Shown here piece after piece: positions 41,905-53,900 of a stretch of 64,000 nt of DNA. The stretch is from positions 3,692,001-3,756,000 of the forward strand of contig JAYJMM010000104.1 in assembly GCA_037349105.1 (NCBI GenBank), read 5' to 3'. The notes below the pieces were generated by a model. The model was given only the letters and a program-made list of their open reading frames with translations, was not told the origin of the DNA and did no database searches. Each line of letters begins with the position of its first letter. Position 1 is the first letter of the stretch. Origin of the DNA: Limnomonas spitsbergensis (taxonomy: Eukaryota > Chlorophyta > Chlorophyceae > Chlamydomonadales). A program made the position numbers and the translations under genes.

Positions 41905-43640
41905 CTGGACATAGAAATCCACACAAATATGTTGGCGACAGGAGTTAGAGTAGGATGGAATTGAAACGTATTGTAGCATGGGCACAGTGTTGAGACTGAG
42001 CAGCAGTGCATGGCGTGCATGAACGATTGAGCGTTTGCATGAGTTCTTTGCGCGCATGTCAGTGCATGAACGATCGAGCGTTAACATTTGCGTACGCTGG
42101 CATTTGCACCAGTGTTTTGGGACATGCACATGAGCATGCAATACGCATGACGAGACGAGACGCTTGCTGGATGATCCGATCGACGGCAGGTTCGTCTCAC
42201 ACCCACCGACACGCATTTGATGCTGGCGCGTGCAATGGTGGTCCCGAATGATGCAATTGAGTAGAGCTTCATCTTATGCTGGAGAAAAAATAGATGTTGG
42301 AAGAGGGGAAGGCAGCAAAGCTGCGTGGCTTCAACACGATCTTGCCGTTCACACTTTTGCCCGATCCACCCTTCTCTCCCTGCAGACTGTTGCAGACGCA
42401 CGTTTTGAATCTATGTCCGCTAGAGGAGTCCGTAAGCCACGCTTTTAAGTTGTATTCTATGTTGCACCATGGACGTGGGATGGATCGGCTATTAAATCAC
42501 AGCGACAGTGAGAATTAGGTACAGGAATCAGTCCACGTTCAGAAACAGCCCCCCCATGCAGCAACCCTAGCAACGTTTACTCTCCCTCCTCAAGACGTAA
42601 ATGGAGCAGGCAAGAAATTTAAGCATGCATAGACTCGCGAGATGTTCGTCATTTGAATTGGGCATCCGCATGGCTACAACAATACTTCAATTCCAGCCAT
42701 GCCATTGAGCAAAAAGCGGTCCCTGCCGGTATGAATGGCGCAAGCCATACGACCCCAGCAGATCACACCCAAGGTTATAACATGTTGTCCAAGCATTGAA
42801 GGCTTCCTCATCGCAGCAAGCACCAACAACAGGTACTATGAGGAAGTCAGGTGTCTTGCTGCCTGCACCACTGAGAGGACAGTGCGTGTGGGGGTGTTCG
42901 GTGCATGCAACGCCACAACTCATTGTCTGGCTCCCACTCTCATCAACTGAATTTTAGTTATGTGTTGTGTGATTTGGATTGTCTCTCAGGTTTGCCTCAT
43001 GTCTTACTTTGTTTTGGACTTACCTAATTAGCTAATTAGCACGCAGATTTAAATACATGAATCTTGCCCTCACGCATCTTCTGTTCATCCTTAAAATCTG
43101 CTCCTCTGTTTGGATAATGCAGTCTGAACCTTACGCCTACACGCTACTGACCTTCACGGTCAAATGTCAAGTGGGTCCTTTCTGCTTGTCAGAGACGCAA
43201 GACTCTCCGTTGTGCTAGTTCTGAATTCAGTCCCTTGTGCCTGATTCGTGCCCGGAGGCCAATACAAATGTAAGTATGAACATCCATAACCTCAGGCACC
43301 TCCCGACCTGATCTGTGTGCGGAAAACCCAGATCTTGTGTGACTGCTGTCCAGGGTGAAGGGGTGTTGACCTGTTTAAGGTCGTCTAGATCCGGTTTTCG
43401 AACTGTACCTACGCTGTTTGATGGTTTTGGGTGGGGTAACATTTTGTATTCATGATCCCAAGGCTGAAGCACTGGTGAGCTATCTAATCGAGCAGGCAAT
43501 CATGTTGGTGCAATCTCGTCAGTCGGGATGATTTCATGAGCACACAACTTGTGCTAATATTCCTGCAGTCCACCTGCGTTCAGTTGTTTCGATATCTATT
43601 GTTCGGGGCAAGAGGTTGCAGCCGCTACAGATATTGAGCA
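41905..43640. other. Region upstream of the YqeY-like gene, no second gene recognised
   Basis: The missing first exon and promoter of the YqeY-like gene should lie here or further right. The minus-strand frame at 41743-42216 runs into the exon at 41865-41904 and offers possible Met starts, so the first exon could simply be longer at its 5' end. A short duplicated phrase (GCATGAACGAT) is at 42018 and 42064. Confidence 0.3.
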
Positions 43641-43644
43641 AGCA

Positions 43645-43795
43645 CTGGCAATAATGATTTACTTTGTGTCCTCTCTTCCTTTCGTTTATTCTTTCCTGTC
43701 ATCTTAACAATTGGGCGCCCACGCGGCTGAGCCTTCTTGTGCATGGACCATAGGTGTAACGTCATGGACTGGCAGTACTTACAATTGTACAGTGC
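43645..43795 (+). repeat. LINE-family 3' tail, copy 4
   Basis: A pyrimidine-rich stretch is followed by TTGGGCGCCCACGCGGCTGA and a diverged AGGTGTAACGTCATGGAC block, in the same order as copies 1 and 3. No LINE coding sequence precedes it, so it looks like a strongly 5'-truncated copy. Confidence 0.55.
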
Positions 43796-44933
43796 TGACA
43801 TTCTGAACATCGGGCAATGATATGCGTTGCCCAATACCACGAAACAAGCTAGTGTTCCAAATACGTGAGGGCAAGACATACATAAATGAAAGAATGTCAC
43901 CAGTGGCATTTCCCGAATGTGTGTCTAAAAGCTGCAACAAAATCACTGCTTTGAACATCCCCCGTTGGCCTTCCCAGCCAAAGGTACCCCTGACCTGCTG
44001 AGCCTTGCTTACCTCAGCAGAAAATTTTCAACTGCCACGCGAATGGTGAACGCCTGTAAAGATCAGCACAAGCCTATAAAACATCACTCGATTTGAGCTT
44101 TCGTAGCTCAGGAAAACACGTCCAGGTGCCAAGCGAATACCGGGATGTTGTGTCAGTTGAAGTCAGTGTGAGGCCAGGGGATAAGACCAATCCTCGGTTA
44201 CAACCACTTACAATCAGTTTAAGCCCAAACCTAGGTAAGCCATTACTAAGATTGACTCCGATTTAAATTAGCTCAGCAACCATCACACACGCTCAGTCTG
44301 CTCGTAGGCCCTAAACCCTAAATAGGCCCTAAACCCTAAACTAGGCGCAATCCTCAGAAGCTGTAGGCAGGAAGCCCCCATCCACTGCAGGGCTTGGTCC
44401 ACTCAGGATACCTGCGTCAGTTGTACATTTTTTTGAAATTTTGAAGTCCAGCAGAGCATCACATTTTGAGTTGGTATGCGGGAGGTCATCTGATTGTGCA
44501 GGCCACCGGCCATTGGGCTATGGGATATGCCCCCGGTGCGGCGCATTGCAAGTCCTCAACTGGAGCAGTCTCATACTCGGAAGAGCAGCCGGACCGGGGG
44601 CAAGACATGACATCAACACATCAGGATTTGAAAGAAATAAGATATATACACCCTGAGGCTTGGATTAAGGAATATCAGGATTTGAAGCCCAATGGAAGGT
44701 GTGTTCCCCAGCTTGCACGTCAAAACAATCATCCGCACAGGGTTACCCGGTACGGAAATACGGTGCAGTACAGACCTACAGATACCGGTACGGAACGGAT
44801 AAAATGGCCGATATGGTGTTTTCACACGGTACGGAACCGGTTGTGTTGGGCCCCAATGGCCGTACTGGTAACCCTGCATCTATACCCTGGACTCAAGACT
44901 GCCTCCTGCCTCCCTCCCTCCCTCCCTCGTGTC
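43796..44933. other. Intergenic stretch downstream of the OSCA-like gene
   Basis: Two CCCTAAACCCTAAA-type telomere-like words lie at 44308-44340. Nothing else is supported; the 3' end of the OSCA-like transcript should lie here. Confidence 0.35.
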
Positions 44934-47900
44934 TCACCAGCCGGCTGCCCTCTTATTCAGAGGCGGGGGGATGTACACCGTTGGGTCCACACGGGCAGGG
45001 GGGGCGGTCGACGCGTATTGCAAGGGCATGGACTCGATGCCCTTCTCAAACCTGGCCGCAGCAGCAGAAAACCAAGGGCATCGCCCAGAGTACGAGATGG
45101 TCTGTCAGTGACCTGGATTTGGAAATAAAACGGCCCCCCCATATGTGCAGGCACAGGAAAGTATACACAACTACATGAACCATGCCTTGGCATCTCATCC
45201 TTTCAAGTTAGGAGTTTGGAAATGTGGAGCTCAGTCGTGTAGCAGGACTGGGCCAGTCATCTCGCTATGGTCCCAGGCAGCCCAGCCAAGCCCCGCCCCC
45301 GCCCCCGCCCCAGTCCCCGCCCCAGCCAGCCCCAGCCGTCTCGCTATGGCCCCAGATGGCCCGCTCCTCTATGGTGCCCTACAATGTCCAGTCTTGGGTG
45401 CTTCAGCGGCATCACCACTTATCTACAGCATAGATACTGCTTGAATTTCGACGATTTCATATAAGTTTACGTCAACTACGGTATATACTTTGCAAACTCT
45501 TGATTTAGTTTTGGACTGTCGTGAAGACCATAGAATTGTTCATAAATATTTATTTTGTTTGAGGGTACGGGTCTGGCACAACAAACACTGCTGCTAGGAC
45601 CATTGGCCATTCACCGGTGAAGGTTGGAGTCCGCAATGGCCCAGAAGTGGCTGCTTGGCAGAGACACTCACGCAGGTGATCTCGCATGCTCGATATTACC
45701 CTCTCCTCTAAAGCCTTACCCTTCTTTCCCTCCCGATAAGATAGTCGGGCGCCTATGCAGCCGAGCCTTTTCAGCATGGCCCAGATGTGTAATGTCATTG
45801 ACACGGGTGATCTCTAAAGTGAGAGGTACGGTACGCACGATGTGGTTACGGATGTAGCTACAGCCCCAAGCTACGCTGTTTCCTTAACCTCCACGCCCTA
45901 ATAGGGCGTAGCGCCGTACCTTTATTTCTTTCTTTCTTACGCACAAACCATGACAACTGCCCCACCTTGCGGCGCAGAAGTTGTGGAAGCGGCGCACCCA
46001 GACGGGCACCAGGATGATGACCAGAAGGGCTTGCAGGTAGGCTTGCTTGACGATGAGGACGCAAGACGTGAACAACGCCATGACGACCAGCATCGTCAGG
46101 ATACGCGCAAACACAAACGGCCTGAAATCGAATGGATGGGGTGGAAGTGAGTGGCCTTTAGATCCGAGGCCTAGATCCGAGGTTAAGATCCAATGCCTAA
46201 ATCTGATGTCTGCATGGGAAGCCTCAGATCTGAGGCCTAGATCCGAAATGCGACACCGTCTTGTTAAGTGAGATCTACCCCCCAAATTATGCCCCGCCTC
46301 TCTCGTACTTCGAGTTGGCATGTTTAGGCAGCTGTAACGATATTCTCACCAAAGCATGCCGCCGCTCTCGTACTTCCTGATGTACACGTACATGCAGCTG
46401 TACCGCCAGAAAACCCAGGACAGCGCAAAGAAGAGCAGACAGCCGATGGAGACGACTGGAGAAATGATTGCAAACGAGAAGGCGATGAGGAAGGAGCTGC
46501 ACAGCATGCCCACCTACAGACCAACAAGGGTGAACCACTTCCGGTTGAAAACGGGGAAGGCTTGTTCAGGGTTAAGAGTTAAGGGTTTAGCGCGAGAAAG
46601 CCTTCCTGTACCTACAGATTAGCAAGGGTGAACTAATTCCGGTTTACAACGGGGAAGGCTAGCTCAGGGTTTAGGGTTCAGGGTTTAGGGTTAAGCACGA
46701 GAAAGCCTTTCTATACCTACAGACCAGCAAGGGTGAACCACTGCCAGTTCAAACGGCAACAGGAGGCCATTTGTTTGAGCTTTTATGATGGATCCCACTC
46801 GGGCGTCCCAGATTTTGAACGGGCCGGCAGCTGAAGCGATATGCCTTCTGCCAGTCGAGGCTCACTGCAGCCATCACATCACGTCCATGGCAGCAGGAAC
46901 ACGCCCGTTGTCGAGCTAGGGCAGGGGCAAGGCAGGGGCAGGGGCAAGGGCAAGGCAGGGGCAAAACAGGGGCTACACACCGTTTTGCCCCGCCTGCACT
47001 CCCGCCTGCCCAGGCAGGCCCCTGTGACAGCGCCCGACACGTGTTTTTCGATACCTGGTGGCCGTACCTCATAGCCGTACCGGATGCTGGTTGGCTGGTA
47101 CAGGAAGGCTTTCTCACGCTGCGTCACAGGTGCTGAGGAGCAGCGGCAGATCCAGCGTCTGACCAGAAGGAGTGACAAGTGAGTGTAAGGGGTGATAGAG
47201 TGAGGGTTGTCTGACTAGAAGGAGTGCGAGTGAGGGGTGATAGAGTGAGGGATGATGGCTAAGTCGGCCAGCATGCACTCCGCAGGTTTTGATGACCCCC
47301 CCCCCTCCGCCCCCGGAGGACCCCTTCAGCCTCTGGGGAGCACTCCTTCGGAGATCACGTCACGCATCTGAATACCGATCCCCTTCAGTGACATGCACTG
47401 GGGCTGCGGAGGCAACAATCAGGGTGTTTGAGTTTCTCACATGTGTCATAACAAAGACAATGTCCATGGGGGGGAGGGTTCATGGCGGAAGCTTCCACCT
47501 CCAACCCTCTCCAATGGAAGTATGCAGCACATGCAGGAGTGAACGATTCAGGGGATTTAGGCGACGCCCTCCTCTAGCCCACCTGAAGATGAAGAGCCTT
47601 GCGGCTGCAGGAATAAAATATTCAGGGGATCTATGCGACGCCCTCCTCTAGCCCACCTGAAGATGTAGAACCTCGCGGCTGGGTGCGGGATCAGCAGGCG
47701 CATGGGCACGTAGACCAGCGCACGGAACATGACGATGTTGATGAAGAAGTTGGACGAGGACGGGAGGTAGTTGCCGATAATGTACAGCAGCTCCACCGGC
47801 CCGCGTTTCATGATGGCGTGGATCTGCATCCACAGTAGTCGGATCAAGCACCTATCTGTGCTCTAAACCCTAAACCCCAAACAGCCGGGGTTCACAATGG

Positions 47901-50900
47901 CGTGGATCTGCAACCACAGTAGTCGGCTTAAGCATCAGCTGGGGGGAGGGCGCGGGATGCGGGTATCCCAACCAACGGCCCCATCCCGCCATATTTGCAT
48001 CCCTGTGCTTAAACAAAAGAGGGCCTCAATGTAGCAAGAGCATCAAGCCTCTTCTTCTTCATCTCCAGTGCAGGTCTGCAAGATTTATAAAATAAATGGG
48101 TGTGTGTCTTGACCCTTGCAGGATTTGGCGCTGATGATCCAGCAGTTGAGGGTCCAGGGACTAGGGTTAAACCCTAAAGCCTAAACCCTATGCCTGCGAG
48201 ATTAGGGAGGCTCCGATCACCCCCCTCCCATCAGCTAGTTTACCATGGCATTGTACCAGATCCAGGGATTCATCAGCGTTCGGATTTCTTATTTTATCGA
48301 CGTTTACCTAACTGTCAACTCATCGAGAGCTCTCATCACCTGAAAGGCCAGGGTTGCTCCAATGACCCTGCCCATCAGCTAATTTACCACGGCATAGTAC
48401 CAGACCCAGGGATTTACTGGTCGTAGGTTGTTCCTTTTTACTATACCAGGCCATTGTGTCAACTCATTCAAAGCTCTCACCTGCGAGGCCAGGGTTGCTC
48501 CAATGACGCCCCCCATCAGCTACTTTACCACGGCATAGTACCAGATCCAGGGATTTACTGGTCGTAGGTTGTTTCTTTTTACTTTACCAGGCCATTGTGT
48601 CAACTCATTCAAAGCTCTCACCTGCGAGGCCAGGGTTGCTCCAATGACGCCCCCCATCAGCTACTTTACCACGGCATAGTCCCAGATCCAGGGATTTACT
48701 GGTCGTAGGTTGTTTCTTTTTACTATACCAGGCCATTGTGTCAACTCATTCAAAGCTCTCACCTGCGAGGCCAGGGTTGCTCCAATGACGCCCCCCATCA
48801 GCTGATTCACCATGGCATAGTACCAGATCCAGGTGGACATCTCCCGGTCCAGGTGGCTGAGGCTGAAGCTCTGGCCGGTTGCCTGTCAGCACAGCCCGCA
48901 CGGATTTTGTTCAGCGACACGAGCATGAGCATGAGCATGAGCATGAGCATGAGGTAACACCAGCACCGACCATAAGCATGTGATTTCAGCGTCATCTGAG
49001 CCAGTGGCCAGTCGCCCGCCGGCACAGCCCGCATGGAAGGAGCCATGCGTTTGGCCCGCATGGACGGCGCCATGCGTTCAGCAAGACACAAGCATGGGGA
49101 TGGGGATCCATACGGGCAGGCACACAGCAGGGCGACCAAGGCCTATAGGTCAGTCAGGTTCGGGGTGTAGTATGACCGAGGACGTCAAATCTCGGTGGCT
49201 ACCTAAATTTTAGATCTAGGAGATTTCATTTGTTTGTACTGTCAGGACCCTGTCCATATGATTGGTGCCCTCCACCCCTCTTTCCTAATAACATGTCCAG
49301 GTGCCCTCCACCCACCTGGACCATCAGGAATGTGACCTGGGCTAGGACGCTGCCCTGCCCCAGGGTAATGATAAACACCTTGCCAGCTGCCTCTACCCTG
49401 TTGTCCGAAGATAACGTCCACCCCCCCACACACACCAAGACTAACAATAATGACACCAAGCTCTATCCCCCCCCCACCTGAACCATTAGGAATGTGACCG
49501 GGGGGAGGACACTGCCCTGCCACAGGGCGATGAGGAACACCTTGCTAGCTGCCTCCACCCCTCTGTCCTAAGAACATGTCCAGATGCCCTCCCCCCCACC
49601 TGAACCATTAGGAATGTGACCAGGGGGAGGACACTGCCCTGCCACAGGGCGATGAGGAACACCTTGGCATCTGCCTCCACCCCTCTGTCCTAAGAAAATG
49701 TCCAGATGCCCTCCCCCCCACCTGAACCATTAGGAATGTGACCAGGGGGAGGACGCTGCCCTGCCACAGGGTGACGAGGAATGCGGGCAGCCAGCTGGTG
49801 AGGATGGTGGCGGGGGCGTTGGTCAGGAAGCCGTCTTCGCCGTCGCAGTAGTAAGGCCACAGTGGCGACTGACCGTTGCTGCAGGGGCAGGAGGCGGGGA
49901 CGTAAGCAGGGCAATTCAGATTTGAGATTTGACGTTCTCGGTCATACTTTTGGTCCCTTCCCTCGAGGACGTCAAATCTCGTAGATACCCCAAAGGGGTG
50001 AGAAACATTTGTGTGTGTTTGTGTTTACATATGTGATATGTGTGTGTGTGTGCAAGATCAGGGAGAAGTGTAGCTAGGAGTGGGGGGATACAAGAGGGAC
50101 CTCGATGCATGCTTGTCAGACAGAGGGGCTGGTAAACTGGATGCATGCTTGTCGGACAGAGGGGCTGGTAAACTGGATGCATGCTTGTCAGACAGAGGGC
50201 TTGGTAAACTGGATGCATGCTTGTCAGACAGAGGGGCTGGTAAACTGGATGCATGCTTGTCAGACAGAGGGCTTGGTAAACTGGATGCATGCTTGTCGGA
50301 CAGAGGGGCTGGTTAGCTCAATGAACAGATGATGCACAGACAGGCGACAACGCCCCTGGCAGGTTTTATTATACCGAATGAGATCACCACTGATCCTACG
50401 GTGCCGGGGGAGGTGAGCGCCGCAGACGGGACTCATGTGGAGTCCCGTGACTTGAGACGGGCAATGAGTCAAATCGGGGTCACACACGATGTTTGATGGT
50501 AGATTACTCAGTGCTACGGACGAACGGGTGCCTTCATTAATCCACGCCTCAGGGTGTATATCTTTCTTCCTTTCAAATCGGGGTCGAAATTGAGGTCACA
50601 TGAGAGTCGATGTTTTGGCAGCACTGGTGATGCCTGAGAGTGGCCTGGACACACTCCATCCTAGGGAATCAGAAATTTGGCACTAGAGCACTGGAGCACT
50701 TGGCCACTTGGCCACTAGAGCACAGGAGCACTGGGGCCCTATACGAGCAGGGCATGGCTCTGTGGCCGTATCCCTAGTATGGAGGTGGAGCTATGCTGAC
50801 GAGAAGGCAGGCCTGCCCGTGCCTCTGTGTCGATGCAAGCACTGCCCACGAGGTGGGCCGTTGATGGCAAAGCTGGTAGCTGCTGGCTAGCACCCCCAGC

Positions 50901-53900
50901 TCTGTGCCGAAGCACAAGCCTCTGGTTGTACCTACCGCACCAGAAAGGCACCGCACCTTCCTGACCAGAAAGGCACTGAGACCGTGCCGCCATGTGTCGC
51001 GCAGGGTAACCTCGTGGTGCTCGTGGGGGGGGTAGACCCCAATTGCAGTATTGCACGCTTGCCATATAACTCCCTGGTGCTGGCACTGACCTCAAAGGCT
51101 CCGGGACCGCACTGCCCTGACTACTGGGACCGAACTGCCTTCACTACCGGGACCGTACTGCCTTCACACACACACCTCTCTGGTGCTGGGACTGACCTCA
51201 AAACCGTATGGTGGGGGCAGCTCTTGCTGGTGGTGGTGATTTCGCCAGTTGCGCTGTTTGAGCACCTGGGTGGGCAGCAGCAGCAGCGTGGATGACGGCA
51301 CTGAGGCAGTACAATTATTGGCATATGCAGCGACAGGGAAACAGGAGCAAGGATAGGACGAACAGGGGGGCTTAAGAGTGATAAAGAATGATTGACCAGC
51401 AGCAACAGCATTTGCAGCATGGGCAGCAGGAGGGAAACACAGCAGCAACATGGTGTGCAACAGCAGCAACAGGATGACAAGCAGCAGCAGCAACAGGATG
51501 TGCAACAACAGCACTTGCAGGAGCATTATCAGCAACATGTTAGACAGCAGCAACTTACTGAGCTGCAACAGGATGAGCAACAGCAGCAGCGGCCAAAGCT
51601 TGTCAAAATGGCAAAGACACTACGTCATGCATGCAATGGTGGCGGCAATGACACAGCTCCTTACCCTGCACTGCTGTCTGAGCTGACTTGCCGCACAGGG
51701 TGTCTGACTGTCTGTAATTGTTTGCATTCGTAACTTCTGATCAAAACATAAAATGCACCCCTTGGGTGTGAAAGTAGTCTTCCATTTGGCCAAAGCATAT
51801 GCTATCGCCTATCACGCTTTGGCTACAGGGGGGTTGAGTAAAGTGAGTGCTTGGAGCATCCGCAGACATACAAGGCGGGTTACTTAAGCAGCTGCTGCTG
51901 CACATTGCAAATTTTCTTCATGCAATGCAGAAGATTATTTGAGTTTCTCAGACCGATATGTGTAATAATAACTTCAAAACTTTTTCCCTTGGGGTTCTAA
52001 CGGCGGCCAATTCCTTCCAGCACCTCTGCGGTGGTTCGGAAGTATTTAGTATATGCGGGAAGCACTTGCGCATCGGTGATGTCTCACTGCGGCATGTGTG
52101 TGCAGTGCGGTAGCTCACGTGTCATGCATTGCAATGCACTGGCACGCCGGTTCAAGACGTGCCAGTGCGCCACACACTTTTGGTCCCCAAACACCTAACC
52201 CATACACTTTTTGTACCCAAACCCTAGAAGGCTAGAACCATACGCGTTTGGTCCCTAAACCCTAGACCCACACACCGTTGCACCACAACCCTTAATCCAT
52301 ACACTTTTGATCCCTAAACCCTAAACCCATCTACCTTTGATCCCACCCCCCCCTAAAAAACATGCACCATTGATCCCTCAACCCTAGACCCAGACATTTA
52401 GACCCCACATCCTAAACCCTTACATCAGTGGTCCCTAGACCCTAGTCTATACACTTTGGGTCCCTAAACCATACAACCATACAATTTTGGTCCCTTACCT
52501 CTAGACCCGCACACTTTTAGTTCCTAAACCCTGGACCACACACTGTTGGTCCCTTAGCCATAGACCCACACAATTTGGGGTTCTCAACCCTAGAAACATA
52601 CACTTGTGGCCCCTAGACCCTAGACTCATACACTTTGGGTGCCCAAACCCTAGACCCAACCACTTTTGCCTGTGAACCCTGGCCCACACATTTTTCGTCC
52701 CTTAACCCGTACACTTTGGGCCCTCAAACCCGATTTTTTTTTTTTATATAACTAAAATTAATTTTCCAGCTTTGTCCACATCTCCTTGTATGCCTGTGTG
52801 CCCCTCCACTCACACCCTTCTGCATGTCTGTGAGCCCAAGCCCCTTCAATCGAAACCCATCGCTTGCCTGTTCGACCAGCATCCTTTCGATCACAAACCC
52901 AGGCGTGTCATTGTGCCCAAAAGCCCCCTGATCACCCACAACCTCACTTTGTGTTGCTTGTCCAAGCCTTCGTCCAATCGCAACCCCTGGACCATCTATG
53001 CCTCCGAAGCCCCCTTGCGCTGACCCCCAAATTCAATGGCATTAAACCATAATAAGTAACTTGTATCCCCTACCCCCCAGTCCCCACTACCACAGGGGAC
53101 ACAAGTCAAATACTAAAAAAAAATCATTCCCCTCAGCCCTCAACTAGTGGGAGGGGCAGACACTCACTGGTGGGAGGGGCAGATGACCATGGACAGCTGC
53201 ATCAATGCCGCCCCGAACATCCCGACGGGGATCAGGATGAACAGCGCCAGCAGCGGCGTGAATATCCAGCCTCGGACCGCGCGGCTACGGTACCCCATCC
53301 AGAGGGAACTCCAGTTCACCTACAGGGTTAAGGTTGAAATGTTTAGGGTAACAAGTTTGGGGTTTTAGAGTTTATCCCTCAACCCTTAACTCCATTTCAC
53401 CTACAGGCCAGGGGGGCATCAGCCAGGCTTCAGCACTTATCAACCCTAAAATCCAGTTCACCTATTGGCCAAGGTACACCAGACAGGGTTCATCACCTCT
53501 GGCGCCCTGGCCTGAGTTATCCTTTTACTCAAAGCATGCTCCTAAAGCGAAACCTAAATTCCTGGACCGCTGGCTTCATGCCATGCAAACAAAGAAAGGG
53601 TCTGCTCATTTTTGGGGGTGTGCTCCACTGCCACCAGATGGCATCGTCTCGCCACATCGACGGGCGTGGCAATCGTCGTCCCGAGAACTTGCACCAGAGC
53701 CGTCAGATGCGACTCCGGTCAAAAATGTTGCCCTGAGAGCATGCTCCAGACCCGTCAAATGCATGTCCGGCCACAAGTGATGTTCCTGCCAAGGCCCTCC
53801 CTTCCACCCGATCCCACGACCAAAATGCAGGTCCTGCCAAGGCACCCCCTCCTCCCAACCTATCCCACTCCTCGGGTCCCGGAGACGCCGTGACCCTGCC

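Noticed and set aside
50080..50332. Plus- and minus-strand frames over the 36-bp repeat
   Set aside because: They are open only because 36 is divisible by three. There is no other coding sign.
51392..51733. 113-codon Gln-rich protein
   Set aside because: It is the plus-strand reading of an intronic CAG/CAA repeat within a minus-strand gene, without splice partners.
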